In this document: positions 50,434 through 58,915 of the stretch, in pieces
How the letters are laid out: each line of letters starts with the position of its first letter
Numbering within the stretch: the first letter of the stretch is position 1
Source: an uncultured Caulobacterales bacterium
Lineage (GTDB): Bacteria > Pseudomonadota > Alphaproteobacteria > Caulobacterales > Caulobacteraceae
Reading direction: 5' to 3'
Assembly (NCBI GenBank): GCA_903840435.1
Contig: CAIMFV010000020.1
Coordinates: 1 to 64,000 of the forward strand
DNA length: 64,000 nucleotides
The notes under the pieces: model-generated
Seen by the model: the letters and a program-made list of their open reading frames with translations, nothing else
Told to the model about the DNA's origin: nothing
Database searches by the model: none
Program-made: the position numbers and the translations under genes

Positions 50434-51177
50434 ATGTCTAGTCTGCTCATTCAAGACCACCCGTCGCCCAATTTCGATCAACGGCGGACACCGCCGGACA
50501 TGCTCGTCATCCACTATACGGGCATGCCTTCTGCGAGCGAGGCCCTGACGCGCCTGACGGACCCGGCGGCCAAGGTGTCGTCGCACTATTTGATCGATGA
50601 GGATGGGGCGATCCTGCGCTTGGTGCCGGAGGAGCGCCGCGCTTGGCATGCCGGACGTTCCTACTGGAAGGGAGAGCGGGACTGTAATTCGGTCTCGGTT
50701 GGGATCGAGCTGGTCAATCCCGGTCACGAGTGGGGATATCGCGCTTTCCCCGCGCCGCAGATCGACGCGCTCAAGGCCTTGATCGACGAGATTCGCAGCC
50801 GTTGGACCATCCCCAATGGCCGCATTGTCGGTCACTCCGATATTGCGCCGGACCGCAAAATTGATCCGGGCGAATTGTTTCCTTGGCAGGAGCTGGCCAA
50901 GGCAGGCCATGGTCTTTGGGTAGATGTCGCTGCCGCACCGGGTGCGCCCTTGAGCCTCGGGGATGAAGGGGTAGGGGTTTTTGCGCTGCAAGCTGGCCTT
51001 TATCGCCTGGGCTACGATACGCCGCCGTCTGGACAACTGGACGAGGAGACCTTGGTCAATCTGCTAGCCTTTCAGCGCCATTGGCGGCCAGATCAAGTCG
51101 ATGGCGTCGCCGATGGCGAGACCCGCGCCCGCTTGGTGGCGCTCTTGCGGCAAGGCGCGATTGCCGAGGCTGTATAG
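50434..51177 (+). CDS. N-acetylmuramoyl-L-alanine amidase (AmpD type) with peptidoglycan-binding domain
   Basis: The 247-residue protein has an Amidase_2 domain (about 5-150) with zinc-binding His in VIHYTGM and GHSDIAPDRKIDPGE, and a PG_binding_1 domain (about 175-240, VFALQAGLYRLGYD onward). It cleaves the MurNAc-L-Ala bond. No signal peptide is visible, so it is likely cytoplasmic and used for recycling anhydro-muropeptides, as AmpD; AmiD, which has the same two domains, is an outer-membrane lipoprotein. No ampG, ampC or ampR is adjacent. Confidence 0.88.
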   Translation: MSSLLIQDHPSPNFDQRRTPPDMLVIHYTGMPSASEALTRLTDPAAKVSSHYLIDEDGAILRLVPEERRAWHAGRSYWKGERDCNSVSVGIELVNPGHEWGYRAFPAPQIDALKALIDEIRSRWTIPNGRIVGHSDIAPDRKIDPGELFPWQELAKAGHGLWVDVAAAPGAPLSLGDEGVGVFALQAGLYRLGYDTPPSGQLDEETLVNLLAFQRHWRPDQVDGVADGETRARLVALLRQGAIAEAV

Positions 51178-51510
51178 GCCGCTATTGGCTTGGCCAGGTT
51201 GAGATATTTTTGTCAGCCAGCGGCGTGCGGTAAATAGTAAATTTCTGGTCATCTTAAGACGAACAGATGTTTGACCTGATTTTCTGAGGCTTTCGCTTGG
51301 CCTGAGCGCAATTCTCAGCCCCTGGGTGCGAGGTCGCCTTGGCTTGCCAAGCTGATTTTTGCCGCGGGAGATGAATTCTTGGCAATCTTGCGCATCTTAC
51401 AAAGAATTCACGGGTCTTTTGGGCCGGAGTCTGGTCTTTAGTCTGTCAACGGAAGACACGACTTCGCCCGCCATTGCAGCGGCCCCGGGGTCGAACTGGA
51501 GGATTTTGAG
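51178..51510. other. 333-bp intergenic region with inverted repeats
   Basis: No gene is visible. Three inverted repeats occur: CTGAG/CTCAG (51302-51318), CTTGGC-TT-GCCAAG (51338-51351) followed 4 nt later by a run of five T, which could be a weak terminator for the amidase gene, and GAATTCTT/AAGAATTC (51373-51380 and 51402-51409) with a 21-nt gap, which could be an operator for the next operon. GGAGGA at 51498-51503 is the ribosome site of the DUF6249-like gene. Confidence 0.45.
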
Positions 51511-51915
51511 ATGAGTGACGACGCCCTTGTTCCCATTGTCATGTTTGGCTCCATTGCCGCCACGGTGATTGCCTATCGCTATTTTCGCCATAAGGAGCGG
51601 ATGGAGGCACAGCAACTGCTGCGTACCGCCTATGAAAAGGGCCAGCCCGTCTCGCCGGATATGTTGCGGGCGCTCGAGACCCCGCCGCCGCGTCGGAATT
51701 GGGGCTTTTACGGTCCGGAACGGGATTTGCGGCGCGGCATTTTGGGGCTCGGCTTTGCCTGCGCTTTTCTGGCTGGCGGCTGGTTGCTTTACCGCTACGA
51801 CCCCAGCAATGACGCAACCGGCGTCCTCGAGTGCATTGCAGCCTTTCCAGGCTTCGTCGGCGTCGCCCACCTCGTCAACTACGCGCTTCTCCGAAATCGC
51901 CCCCCCGAGCGCTGA
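51511..51915 (+). CDS. DUF6249-like small membrane protein
   Basis: The 134-residue protein has an N-terminal helix (about 5-23, ALVPIVMFGSIAATVIAYRY), a cytoplasmic loop with PPRRNWGFYGPERDLRRG, then two more helices (about 72-90 and 105-125). The KERMEAQQLLRTAYEKGQPV segment is typical of small membrane proteins encoded next to ECF sigma genes. The start has GGAGGA with a 7-nt spacer. It lies 27 bp before the sigma-like gene and is probably in its operon. Confidence 0.65.
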   Translation: MSDDALVPIVMFGSIAATVIAYRYFRHKERMEAQQLLRTAYEKGQPVSPDMLRALETPPPRRNWGFYGPERDLRRGILGLGFACAFLAGGWLLYRYDPSNDATGVLECIAAFPGFVGVAHLVNYALLRNRPPER

Positions 51916-51942
51916 GCCACAGCCTGACACGGGAGACAGCCC

Positions 51943-52896
51943 ATGGGGGGCGATACGGAGGACGAGGCATCAGCGCGTTCCGGCGCGCCGAGAGCCTTGG
52001 TCACATTACACGATGTCGACCTGGCGCGACGGGTTCTGAGCGGCGACAGGCTGGCCTTTGTTGAGCTTGCGCGGCGTCATGGCTCGGCGCTTCGGGTATT
52101 CTTTGCTCGGCTGGGTGTACGACCGGCACAGATCGACACCTTTGCGCTGGAAACCTTCTCGACTGCGCTGGCCGACATTTCGGAGTTTCGCGCCGAGCAA
52201 CCCTTTTTGATGTGGTTGAAGACCAAGGGGGCCCGTCACCTTATGCGGCGCGGCGGCCTTGGCGGTGACGGGCCTCTAGGCCCCTGGCCCGCTTTGCCGG
52301 AAGAGAATCTAACCGCGCTTGATATTGCACTCGAACCGCTCAGCTCAGAGGCCCGCGCCGTTGTTGGCTTGGTTCATGGCGCGGGCATGGCCGTGCAAGA
52401 CTGCGCTGAGGTCTTGAGCAAGGACCTGTCGACGGTAAGGGCCTTGCGCCGCCAAGCCATCGCCGACTTGGGCGCCCGCCTGAACGACGCCGCGGCGATG
52501 TCGGAAAATGACAGGGTTGCCGAAATCGAGCGCCTTTATGAGGCAACGCCCGCTCTTATCGATGCCGACCTCTTTGCCCGGGCCGTCGCGCTTCAGGTGG
52601 ACCGAGGCTGGGAAGCGCGCCGGTTGGTGATTAGCGTTCTGGGACTGGCGGGGGGCTTGGTCGCTGTTATCGACCTAGCAGGACCAAACCTTCTGTCGCG
52701 GTTGAACCTGATCAGCCAAACCTCTGCTGCGGCGGCCTCGCGCGGCGTCCATTCCGCCCCGGTCCTAGCTAATCTCACTGGGCGCGTCATTGCCATGCTG
52801 GGGGCGCCCTATGGCGTCGAGGTGGCGTGGCTGGTGGTCGGCTTGTTAGTGCTCGCCGGCGGCCTGATCGTCGCCCGCCTCATCGAAGAGATTTGA
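51943..52896 (+). CDS. ECF-sigma-like protein fused to a two-helix membrane domain
   Basis: The 317-residue product reads as two parts. Residues about 20-185 look like an ECF sigma factor: a region-2-like segment (AFVELARRHGSALRVFFARL, FALETFSTALADISEFRAEQ) and a region-4-like helix-turn-helix (MAVQDCAEVLSKDLSTVRAL). From Met186 (52498) the frame continues into SENDRVAEIERLYEATPAL, a membrane helix at about 227-246 and another at 292-312, which resembles the separate anti-sigma-like protein usually found next to such genes. The join is in frame, with no ribosome site before Met186. Both domain calls are by eye and moderate. Confidence 0.62.
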   Translation: MGGDTEDEASARSGAPRALVTLHDVDLARRVLSGDRLAFVELARRHGSALRVFFARLGVRPAQIDTFALETFSTALADISEFRAEQPFLMWLKTKGARHLMRRGGLGGDGPLGPWPALPEENLTALDIALEPLSSEARAVVGLVHGAGMAVQDCAEVLSKDLSTVRALRRQAIADLGARLNDAAAMSENDRVAEIERLYEATPALIDADLFARAVALQVDRGWEARRLVISVLGLAGGLVAVIDLAGPNLLSRLNLISQTSAAAASRGVHSAPVLANLTGRVIAMLGAPYGVEVAWLVVGLLVLAGGLIVARLIEEI

Positions 52897-53069
52897 CGGA
52901 AGGCCGCCTTGGTCAAAATTCGGTCACGGGCGCAGCCCTAATGGGGTAAGCGGAGAAAAGCGTCGACCGCATTGCTCCCGCATTGCTCCTTGACGCCGAA
53001 GCCGATAGTTTGCCGCGTCCTTGCCGGCCGACCGGACTTGGACCTAAGGAAAGCGGAGCCGAAAACAGC

Positions 53070-53831
53070 GTGGCCGATATTTTTGAAGAAGTCGAAGAGC
53101 AACTCCGCTCCGACCGTTATCTGACCCTGGTCAAGAAATCCTGGCCCTTCGCGGCAGGCGCCTTTGGCGCAGCCTTGGCGATCGCGCTCGGGCTCTGGGC
53201 CTGGGATAATTATCAGGCCGGGCTGCAAGCCAAGGCGTCTGAAACCTATAATCAAGGCCTTGAGGCGCTGGAGCGCGGTGACAAGCCGTCAGCCGAGAAG
53301 GCGTTTAGCGGTGTGGCCCAGTCGGGTCCGCGTGGATATCGGACCCTTGCCCTGATGCAGGAAGCCGCGCTGCGGCTGGACGATCATAAATCCGCCGAGG
53401 CCATCTCGCTGTTTGAACAGGCGGCGAATGCCGCGCCCGACAAGGTGCTCGGAGATAATGCACGCTTCAAGGCCGCGCTGGTCGCCATGGACAATGGCGA
53501 AGCCCTGCCTCAGATCGAGGCGCGGTTACAACCTCTGACCGCAGCCGACCGACCCTTCCGGCTGGCGGCCCGCGAGGCGCTGGCGCTCGCCCGCTTGGCG
53601 GCGGGAAAGACCGACCTTGCCAAGGCTGACTTCACCGCCTTGTCCCTGTCGCCGGACGCCAGTGAAACCGCGCGGGCCCGGGCTCAAGCAGCCCTGACCC
53701 TGATCGCTTCTGGTTCTGCCTCGAGCATACCCCAAGCCCTGAAGATCGCGCGGACCCTGCCGCCCCCGCCGCCGCAAGCGGCAAACCCCCTCGCGGCCAT
53801 GATGGCGGCTCAAGCTGGAGCCGGCCAATGA
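53070..53831 (+). CDS. YfgM-like membrane-anchored TPR protein
   Basis: The 253-residue protein begins VADIFEEVEEQLRSDR, has one transmembrane helix (about 30-48) and a periplasmic TPR_21-type region. That is the form of YfgM, a partner of SecYEG and periplasmic chaperones in E. coli, and yfgM-bamB-der is the usual order. I used GTG 53070; the frame is open to 52983 but the family start fits here. It overlaps bamB by 4 bp (ATGA). Confidence 0.85.
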   Translation: MADIFEEVEEQLRSDRYLTLVKKSWPFAAGAFGAALAIALGLWAWDNYQAGLQAKASETYNQGLEALERGDKPSAEKAFSGVAQSGPRGYRTLALMQEAALRLDDHKSAEAISLFEQAANAAPDKVLGDNARFKAALVAMDNGEALPQIEARLQPLTAADRPFRLAAREALALARLAAGKTDLAKADFTALSLSPDASETARARAQAALTLIASGSASSIPQALKIARTLPPPPPQAANPLAAMMAAQAGAGQ

Positions 53832-55186
53832 TGCGAACATCTACTCTGCGTCGCGTCGGCGCGGCACTTGGGCTTAGCCTGGCCTTGGCGGCGGGCCTGA
53901 GCGGATGCGGTCTGAAAACGCCGCATGTTCCCTTTACTGGCGCGAAAAAAGTCGAGCCCAAGATCAAGGGCGAACGGATTCCGGTCTTAAGCTTGAACCA
54001 AAAGCTTGAGGCCTCGCCCGCCTTGAAGGATATCGGCTTCGCGCTTGGGGCACCCACGGCGCAAGCCAATTGGCCCGTCTCCGGCGGTAATGCTGAGCAT
54101 GCAATCGAACATGTCCAGGCTGGCGATCAGTTCAAGATTGCTTGGCGGCGAAAGATTGGCGCAGGCGACAGCCGCACCACGCGCATCATTGATCAGCCGG
54201 TTGTCTCCGACGGCGTCCTCTACGTGCTCGATGGCAAGGCCAAGGTCAGCGCGCTTGATGCGGCGAGCGGCAAGCCGATCTGGTCAACGGACCTCGCCCC
54301 GCACAAGGGACGCGATCAAGAAGCCTTAGGCGGCGGCTTGGCGGTCGATGGCGGACATGTGCTGATGGCGTCAGGCTACCGCTTCGCCGCCAGTCTCGAC
54401 GCCAAGACCGGAAAATTGGAGTGGAAAACCGAGACCGCTGCGCCTCTGCACGGAGCGCCTGCGATTGGCGGCGGACGGATCTATGTGGTCGATACCTTGG
54501 ATCAGTTGCACGCCTTTGATGAAGCCACAGGCGTTGAGAGCTGGAGCTACCAAGCCCTGGAAGAACCGGCCCGCATTGAAATCGCCTCCAGCCCAGCCAT
54601 ATTCGGTGACCTCGTCATTGCGCCGTTTGCGTCCGGGGAACTGACGGCGTTGCGGGCCAGCAATGGCAATGATGTGTGGTCCTATGTGCTTTCGCTGACC
54701 AATCGCAACAATGCCTTGTCGGAAATTCGCGACATTGCCGGACTTCCGGTGGTCTTTCGTGGCCAAGTCATTGCCGCAAGCCATTCCGGTGTCATGGCGT
54801 CGGTGGATATCAAGTCTGGCCAGCCGCGTTGGAGCCAGCCGATTACCGCCATTTCGACTCCTTGGGTGTCTGGGGACGTTGTCTTCATCATGGACCTGTC
54901 GGGCCAGCTGATGTGCCTTAGCCGTGAATCTGGCCAAGCCTATTGGATCAAGTCCTTGAACGGTCCCTTGCGGAAGAAGTTCCGCGCCAGCTGGTCTGGC
55001 GTCATCTTGGCGTCGAACCGCTTGGTGGCGGTGTCGTCCAAGGGTGAGCTCCGCGGATTTGATCCGAAGACCGGTGATAAGGTGGCGTCTTTGCGCATCG
55101 GTGAAGGGGCAACGCTTGCGCCCATCGCCGCCGATGGCTTGCTCTATGTCGTCACTGACCAAGGCGACGTGGTGGCGGTGCGCTAA
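53828..55186 (+). CDS. bamB: Outer membrane assembly lipoprotein BamB
   Basis: BamB is a beta-propeller lipoprotein that supports the BAM complex. The 452-residue protein has a signal ending with lipobox LSGC (residue about 28) and seven to eight PQQ-like blades (VLYVLDGKAKVSALDAASGK, GRIYVVDTLDQLHAFDEATG and others). It is somewhat longer than E. coli BamB (392). bamD is also in this window, 20 kb away. Confidence 0.93.
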   Translation: MMRTSTLRRVGAALGLSLALAAGLSGCGLKTPHVPFTGAKKVEPKIKGERIPVLSLNQKLEASPALKDIGFALGAPTAQANWPVSGGNAEHAIEHVQAGDQFKIAWRRKIGAGDSRTTRIIDQPVVSDGVLYVLDGKAKVSALDAASGKPIWSTDLAPHKGRDQEALGGGLAVDGGHVLMASGYRFAASLDAKTGKLEWKTETAAPLHGAPAIGGGRIYVVDTLDQLHAFDEATGVESWSYQALEEPARIEIASSPAIFGDLVIAPFASGELTALRASNGNDVWSYVLSLTNRNNALSEIRDIAGLPVVFRGQVIAASHSGVMASVDIKSGQPRWSQPITAISTPWVSGDVVFIMDLSGQLMCLSRESGQAYWIKSLNGPLRKKFRASWSGVILASNRLVAVSSKGELRGFDPKTGDKVASLRIGEGATLAPIAADGLLYVVTDQGDVVAVR

Positions 55187-55252
55187 GTCATTGACCTTCG
55201 GGGATGTCTTCGAAGGTCGGACACCGACACTCATTTTAGGAAGGCCTGCGCT

Positions 55253-56935
55253 GTGGCGCTAAAGCTCGCCATTATCGGCCGACCCAATGTCGGCAAATCG
55301 ACGCTGTTCAATCGGCTGGCCGGGAGACGCTTGGCCATTGTCGACGACAGGCCCGGCGTGACCCGCGACCGGCGCGGCGCCGAAGGGCGGTTGGGCGATG
55401 TGGATCTGCACCTGATCGATACGGCAGGCTTTGAAGACGTTGACGACGAAAGCCTGGAATCGCGCATGCGCGCCCAGACGGAAGTGGCGATCGACGAGGC
55501 CGATGTCTGCCTGTTCGTTATTGATGCCAGGGAAGGCGTCACCGCCCTCGACATGATCTTTGCCGACATCCTGCGGCGTAAAAATCGGCCTGTCATCTTG
55601 GCGGCCAACAAGTCGGAGGGCAAGGCGGGCGTGATCGGCGCCGCTGAGGCGTTCAAGCTTGGCTTTGGCGAGCCCGTCGAAATTTCGGCCGAGCATGGTG
55701 AAGGGATGGGCGACCTCTATCAGGCCCTGTTGCATATCGCTCCCGACCTGACCGCCGTCGAAGCCGATGATGCGGACGACTTCGCTGAAGTGGTGGAAAT
55801 GGCGGACGAAGACGCCGGGCCAGATTTGAAAAAGCCGGTTCTGATCGCGATTGTTGGGCGTCCAAATGCGGGCAAATCAACCCTGGTCAACCGATTGATT
55901 GGCGAGGAGCGGCTGCTGGTTGGCCCCGAGGCGGGCATAACTCGCGACGCCATCCCCGTCGATTGGACCTATCAGGGGCGACCCGTGCGCCTCGTTGATA
56001 CGGCGGGCTTGCGCCGCAAGGCGCGAGTAAACGAAAAGCTCGAAAAGCTCTCCACCGGCGATACCTTGCGCACCATCACCTTCGCCGAGGTGGTTATTCT
56101 GGTCATGGACGCCGACAATGCGTTCGAGACCCAAGACCTGCAAATCGCTGATCTGGTCGAGCGTGAGGGCCGGGGGCTGGTCTTTTGCATTTCCAAATGG
56201 GACCTGATCGAAAATCCCGGCGTCAAGCTCGCCGAATTGCGCGAAACCGCTGAGCGCATGTTGCCTCAGGTGCGCGGCGCGCCCCTCATCGCGCTATCAG
56301 CCGAAACCGGTCAAAACTGCGATCGGCTCATGCCTGCAGTGTTTAAGCTGCACGGCGATTGGTCGACCAAGGTCAAAACCCGCGACCTAAACGATTGGCT
56401 GGCCATGGCTGTGCAGCGTCACCCGCCACCGGCAGTCGACGGCAAGCGCATCCGGCCAAAATATATGGCGCAGACCAAGGCACGCCCGCCCACCTTTGTG
56501 CTGTTCGCCAGTCGGGCTGCCTATTTGCCGGAAAGTTATCGGCGCTATCTGATCAATTCCCTGCGAGAGAGTTTTGATCTGCCGGGCGTACCCTTGCGCA
56601 TTACCATTAAGTCTGGCGTCAACCCCTTCGCCCAAGCCGTCGACCCGAGCGATGGCCGCGCCCGACCCTTGACCAAGAAGTTCCGTGGCGCGCACCCGTC
56701 CTCCTCGCGTCATGCGGCGCCTTCAAAGCCCAAACCTGCCGCCGCCGCCGCGCCCAATCCGGTCAAACCCACAAGCCCAGCTAAACCCAAACCCGTTTCA
56801 AAGCTGAAAAGTGGATTTGGACCTAAGCCCTCCGGTCCGGCCAAAAGACAGCCAAATCGAGCCCCCACCAAAGCCAGCGCCTCCGCCAAACGCGCGCCGG
56901 GGGGCGGGCGACCGAAGGGTGGCCCAAAACGGTAG
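55253..56935 (+). CDS. der: Ribosome assembly GTPase Der (EngA)
   Basis: Der is an essential GTPase with two G domains for 50S assembly. Here are P-loops GRPNVGKSTLFNRL (residue about 8) and GRPNAGKSTLVNRL (about 205), then the KH-like domain. The 560-residue length exceeds the usual 450-490 because of a C-terminal extension of about 85 residues rich in Pro, Lys and Ala. Start is GTG 55253 after a GGAAGG (55240-55245). It follows bamB after 66 bp. Confidence 0.96.
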   Translation: MALKLAIIGRPNVGKSTLFNRLAGRRLAIVDDRPGVTRDRRGAEGRLGDVDLHLIDTAGFEDVDDESLESRMRAQTEVAIDEADVCLFVIDAREGVTALDMIFADILRRKNRPVILAANKSEGKAGVIGAAEAFKLGFGEPVEISAEHGEGMGDLYQALLHIAPDLTAVEADDADDFAEVVEMADEDAGPDLKKPVLIAIVGRPNAGKSTLVNRLIGEERLLVGPEAGITRDAIPVDWTYQGRPVRLVDTAGLRRKARVNEKLEKLSTGDTLRTITFAEVVILVMDADNAFETQDLQIADLVEREGRGLVFCISKWDLIENPGVKLAELRETAERMLPQVRGAPLIALSAETGQNCDRLMPAVFKLHGDWSTKVKTRDLNDWLAMAVQRHPPPAVDGKRIRPKYMAQTKARPPTFVLFASRAAYLPESYRRYLINSLRESFDLPGVPLRITIKSGVNPFAQAVDPSDGRARPLTKKFRGAHPSSSRHAAPSKPKPAAAAAPNPVKPTSPAKPKPVSKLKSGFGPKPSGPAKRQPNRAPTKASASAKRAPGGGRPKGGPKR

Positions 56936-57020
56936 GGGGCGTGTTGGCTTGATTGCGCCAAGCCTTGCCGAGGTCTAGACTCCCAGGTGTCGACGTCTTG
57001 TCGATGAGGAGTTTTTTAAC

Positions 57021-57887
57021 ATGAGCGGTTCGTCGAGAGTGGCCTTGGCCCGGAACACCCTGCGCGGCGCGGCGGTGGTCGGCGGGGTGTTTGTCATCGG
57101 CGCCTTTTTGCTTGCGTCCTGTGGGCAGGTGAAGCCGGGGCATGTGGGTATTCGGGTCAATCAGTTTGGCAGTGATGCAGGCGTCGACGCCCATGCCTTG
57201 GGGGTGGGAACCTATTTCAAGCCCTTTGGCACCATGATCTATGAGTATCCGGTTTTCACCAACACCTACACCTATACCCACTCGGTGACCGAGGGTGCGC
57301 CGAGCGACGAGGAATTCAATTTCCAAGATCGCAATGGCTTGGGCTTGAGCGCTGATATTGCCGTCAGCTATTCCGTCAGCGCCCAGCTGGCCCCACGCCT
57401 ATTCCAAAAATACCGGACGGACACATCGGGCATTATTGCCGGTCCATTACGCAACGCCATCCGCAATGCCTTGGTCAACCGAGCGGCGGCCATGGGCGTT
57501 GAAGAAATCTATGGCCCGCGCAAGCAAGAATTGCTCAGCTCGGTTCAGAACGATGTCGCCGCCTATTTCGCGCCCTTTGGCCTCGTGGTTGAAAAGCTGT
57601 TTTGGGCCGGAAATATCCGCGTGCCGGAAGTTGTTCTGACCCAGATCAACAATAAGATTGCCAATGAGCAGCACGCGCTTGCGGCCCAAGCCCAGGTCGC
57701 GACGGTTCAGGCCGAGGCCCAGCAACGCATCGCTTCAGCCGAGGGGGAGGCAAAGGCCATTGCTCTGCAAGGCGCAACACTGCGGGCCAATCCAGAGGTT
57801 TTGCGTCTGCGCGCCATCGAGAAGTGGGACGGGCATTTGCCACAAGTCACCTCGGGCGGCACACCCTTTATCGAGTTGAATAAATAG
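57021..57887 (+). CDS. SPFH/prohibitin-like membrane or lipoprotein
   Basis: The 288-residue protein starts with a hydrophobic signal ending LLASCGQVKPGHVGIRVNQF, in which ASC is a lipobox, so it may be a lipoprotein. It then has an SPFH/Band 7 domain (about 40-220; HSVTEGAPSDEEFNFQDRNG) and an Ala/Glu-rich helix (AAQAQVATVQAEAQQRIASA) for assembly into rings. Prohibitin-like proteins organise membrane domains; partner unknown. Ribosome site AGGAG lies about 10 nt before ATG 57021. Confidence 0.8.
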   Translation: MSGSSRVALARNTLRGAAVVGGVFVIGAFLLASCGQVKPGHVGIRVNQFGSDAGVDAHALGVGTYFKPFGTMIYEYPVFTNTYTYTHSVTEGAPSDEEFNFQDRNGLGLSADIAVSYSVSAQLAPRLFQKYRTDTSGIIAGPLRNAIRNALVNRAAAMGVEEIYGPRKQELLSSVQNDVAAYFAPFGLVVEKLFWAGNIRVPEVVLTQINNKIANEQHALAAQAQVATVQAEAQQRIASAEGEAKAIALQGATLRANPEVLRLRAIEKWDGHLPQVTSGGTPFIELNK

Positions 57888-57910
57888 GCGGCCAAAGAGG
57901 CGTTCCTCAG

Positions 57911-58135
57911 ATGGGCGACATCCAACAGGGTTCAAATTCTGCGGCGGGGGCGCGGCGAATGCGTGTGTGGAAAGTGCTCGGCCTTGGCATTGCGGCCTTT
58001 GGTCTGGCAGCGATTGTCGGGCCGAGATTGGTCAATCTGCACCAAAACCTCGCCCTGATCGGCGGGGTGGTTTGTTATCTGCTCGCGATCTTAGCGGCTG
58101 GCGCGGCGATTAACCTCTGTCTGCGCCGACGCTAG
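57911..58135 (+). CDS. Small hypothetical membrane protein
   Basis: The 74-residue product has two predicted membrane helices (about 22-39 and 48-68) with a short loop RLVNLHQNLAL and ends in basic residues (LCLRRR). It follows the SPFH gene by 23 bp and could be its partner. Its TAG overlaps the stop codon of the convergent dehydrogenase gene, again through a central CTAG. No family recognised. Confidence 0.55.
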   Translation: MGDIQQGSNSAAGARRMRVWKVLGLGIAAFGLAAIVGPRLVNLHQNLALIGGVVCYLLAILAAGAAINLCLRRR

Positions 58136-58869
58136 CCCTCGCTCCGTAATGTGTCGAGGAAGCGGACGCGCGGCGGCGGTTTGCGGTCCGGTCGGGAAAG
58201 CTCGACAATCAGGGGGCCAAGCACTGACGGGTCATCAAGGCTATCTGGGTCTTCGCCCGGAAAAGCCGCCGCGCGCATCTTGGTGCGCAAGGGGCCGGGG
58301 TCGAGAAGACAGGTGCGGATCGCAGTTGTTTCGGTTTCGTCAGCATAGACCGCCAGCATGGCTTCCAGGCCCGCCTTCGACGCGGCATAAGCGCCCCAAA
58401 AGGCCCGCGGCTTTGCGGCCAAGGAGGAGGTGAGCACGATGAGCCGGGCGGCTTCTGCCCGACGGAACAGAGGATCAAAGGCGCGAACGAGGCGCCAATT
58501 GGCGGTGAGGTTGACGCCAACCACCATGTCCCAGGTCTTGATGTCCATATGGCCAAGCGGCGTGATGACGCCGAGCGCCCCCGCAGCAGCGATCAGAATA
58601 TCGAGCTTGCCAAACCGCTCAAATAGCGCCGCGCCCAGAACGTCCGGAGCCTTATCATCGCACAGATCCATCGGCACAAGTGTCGCCCGCTCGTGGCCCG
58701 CTGCCCGCAGCTGATCATCAAGCTCTTCAAGCCCTGCTTTGGTCCGAGCCACCGCCACCACATGGGCACCCGCCGCTCCCAAGGCCAGAGCCGCCGCTCT
58801 GCCAATACCGCGCGAGGCGCCCGTGACAACCGCGACGCGGCCCGCCAAGGGAAGGGTCTTTGAAGGCAC
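58132..58869 (-). CDS. Short-chain dehydrogenase/reductase
   Basis: The 245-residue protein is a classical SDR: NAD(P)-binding VVTGASRGIGRAAALALG at the N-terminus, a dinucleotide support AAAGALGVITPL and the catalytic YAASK (Tyr and Lys) near residue 155. Substrate unknown. It follows purF on the same strand, an arrangement known in Caulobacter relatives (cvpA-purF-SDR), and may be co-transcribed with it. Confidence 0.9.
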   Translation of the reverse strand: MPSKTLPLAGRVAVVTGASRGIGRAAALALGAAGAHVVAVARTKAGLEELDDQLRAAGHERATLVPMDLCDDKAPDVLGAALFERFGKLDILIAAAGALGVITPLGHMDIKTWDMVVGVNLTANWRLVRAFDPLFRRAEAARLIVLTSSLAAKPRAFWGAYAASKAGLEAMLAVYADETETTAIRTCLLDPGPLRTKMRAAAFPGEDPDSLDDPSVLGPLIVELSRPDRKPPPRVRFLDTLRSEG

Positions 58870-58915
58870 GAGGATCTCGATTTGTCAGAAAGGGAAAGGG
58901 AAGAGCGGGGCGCGC

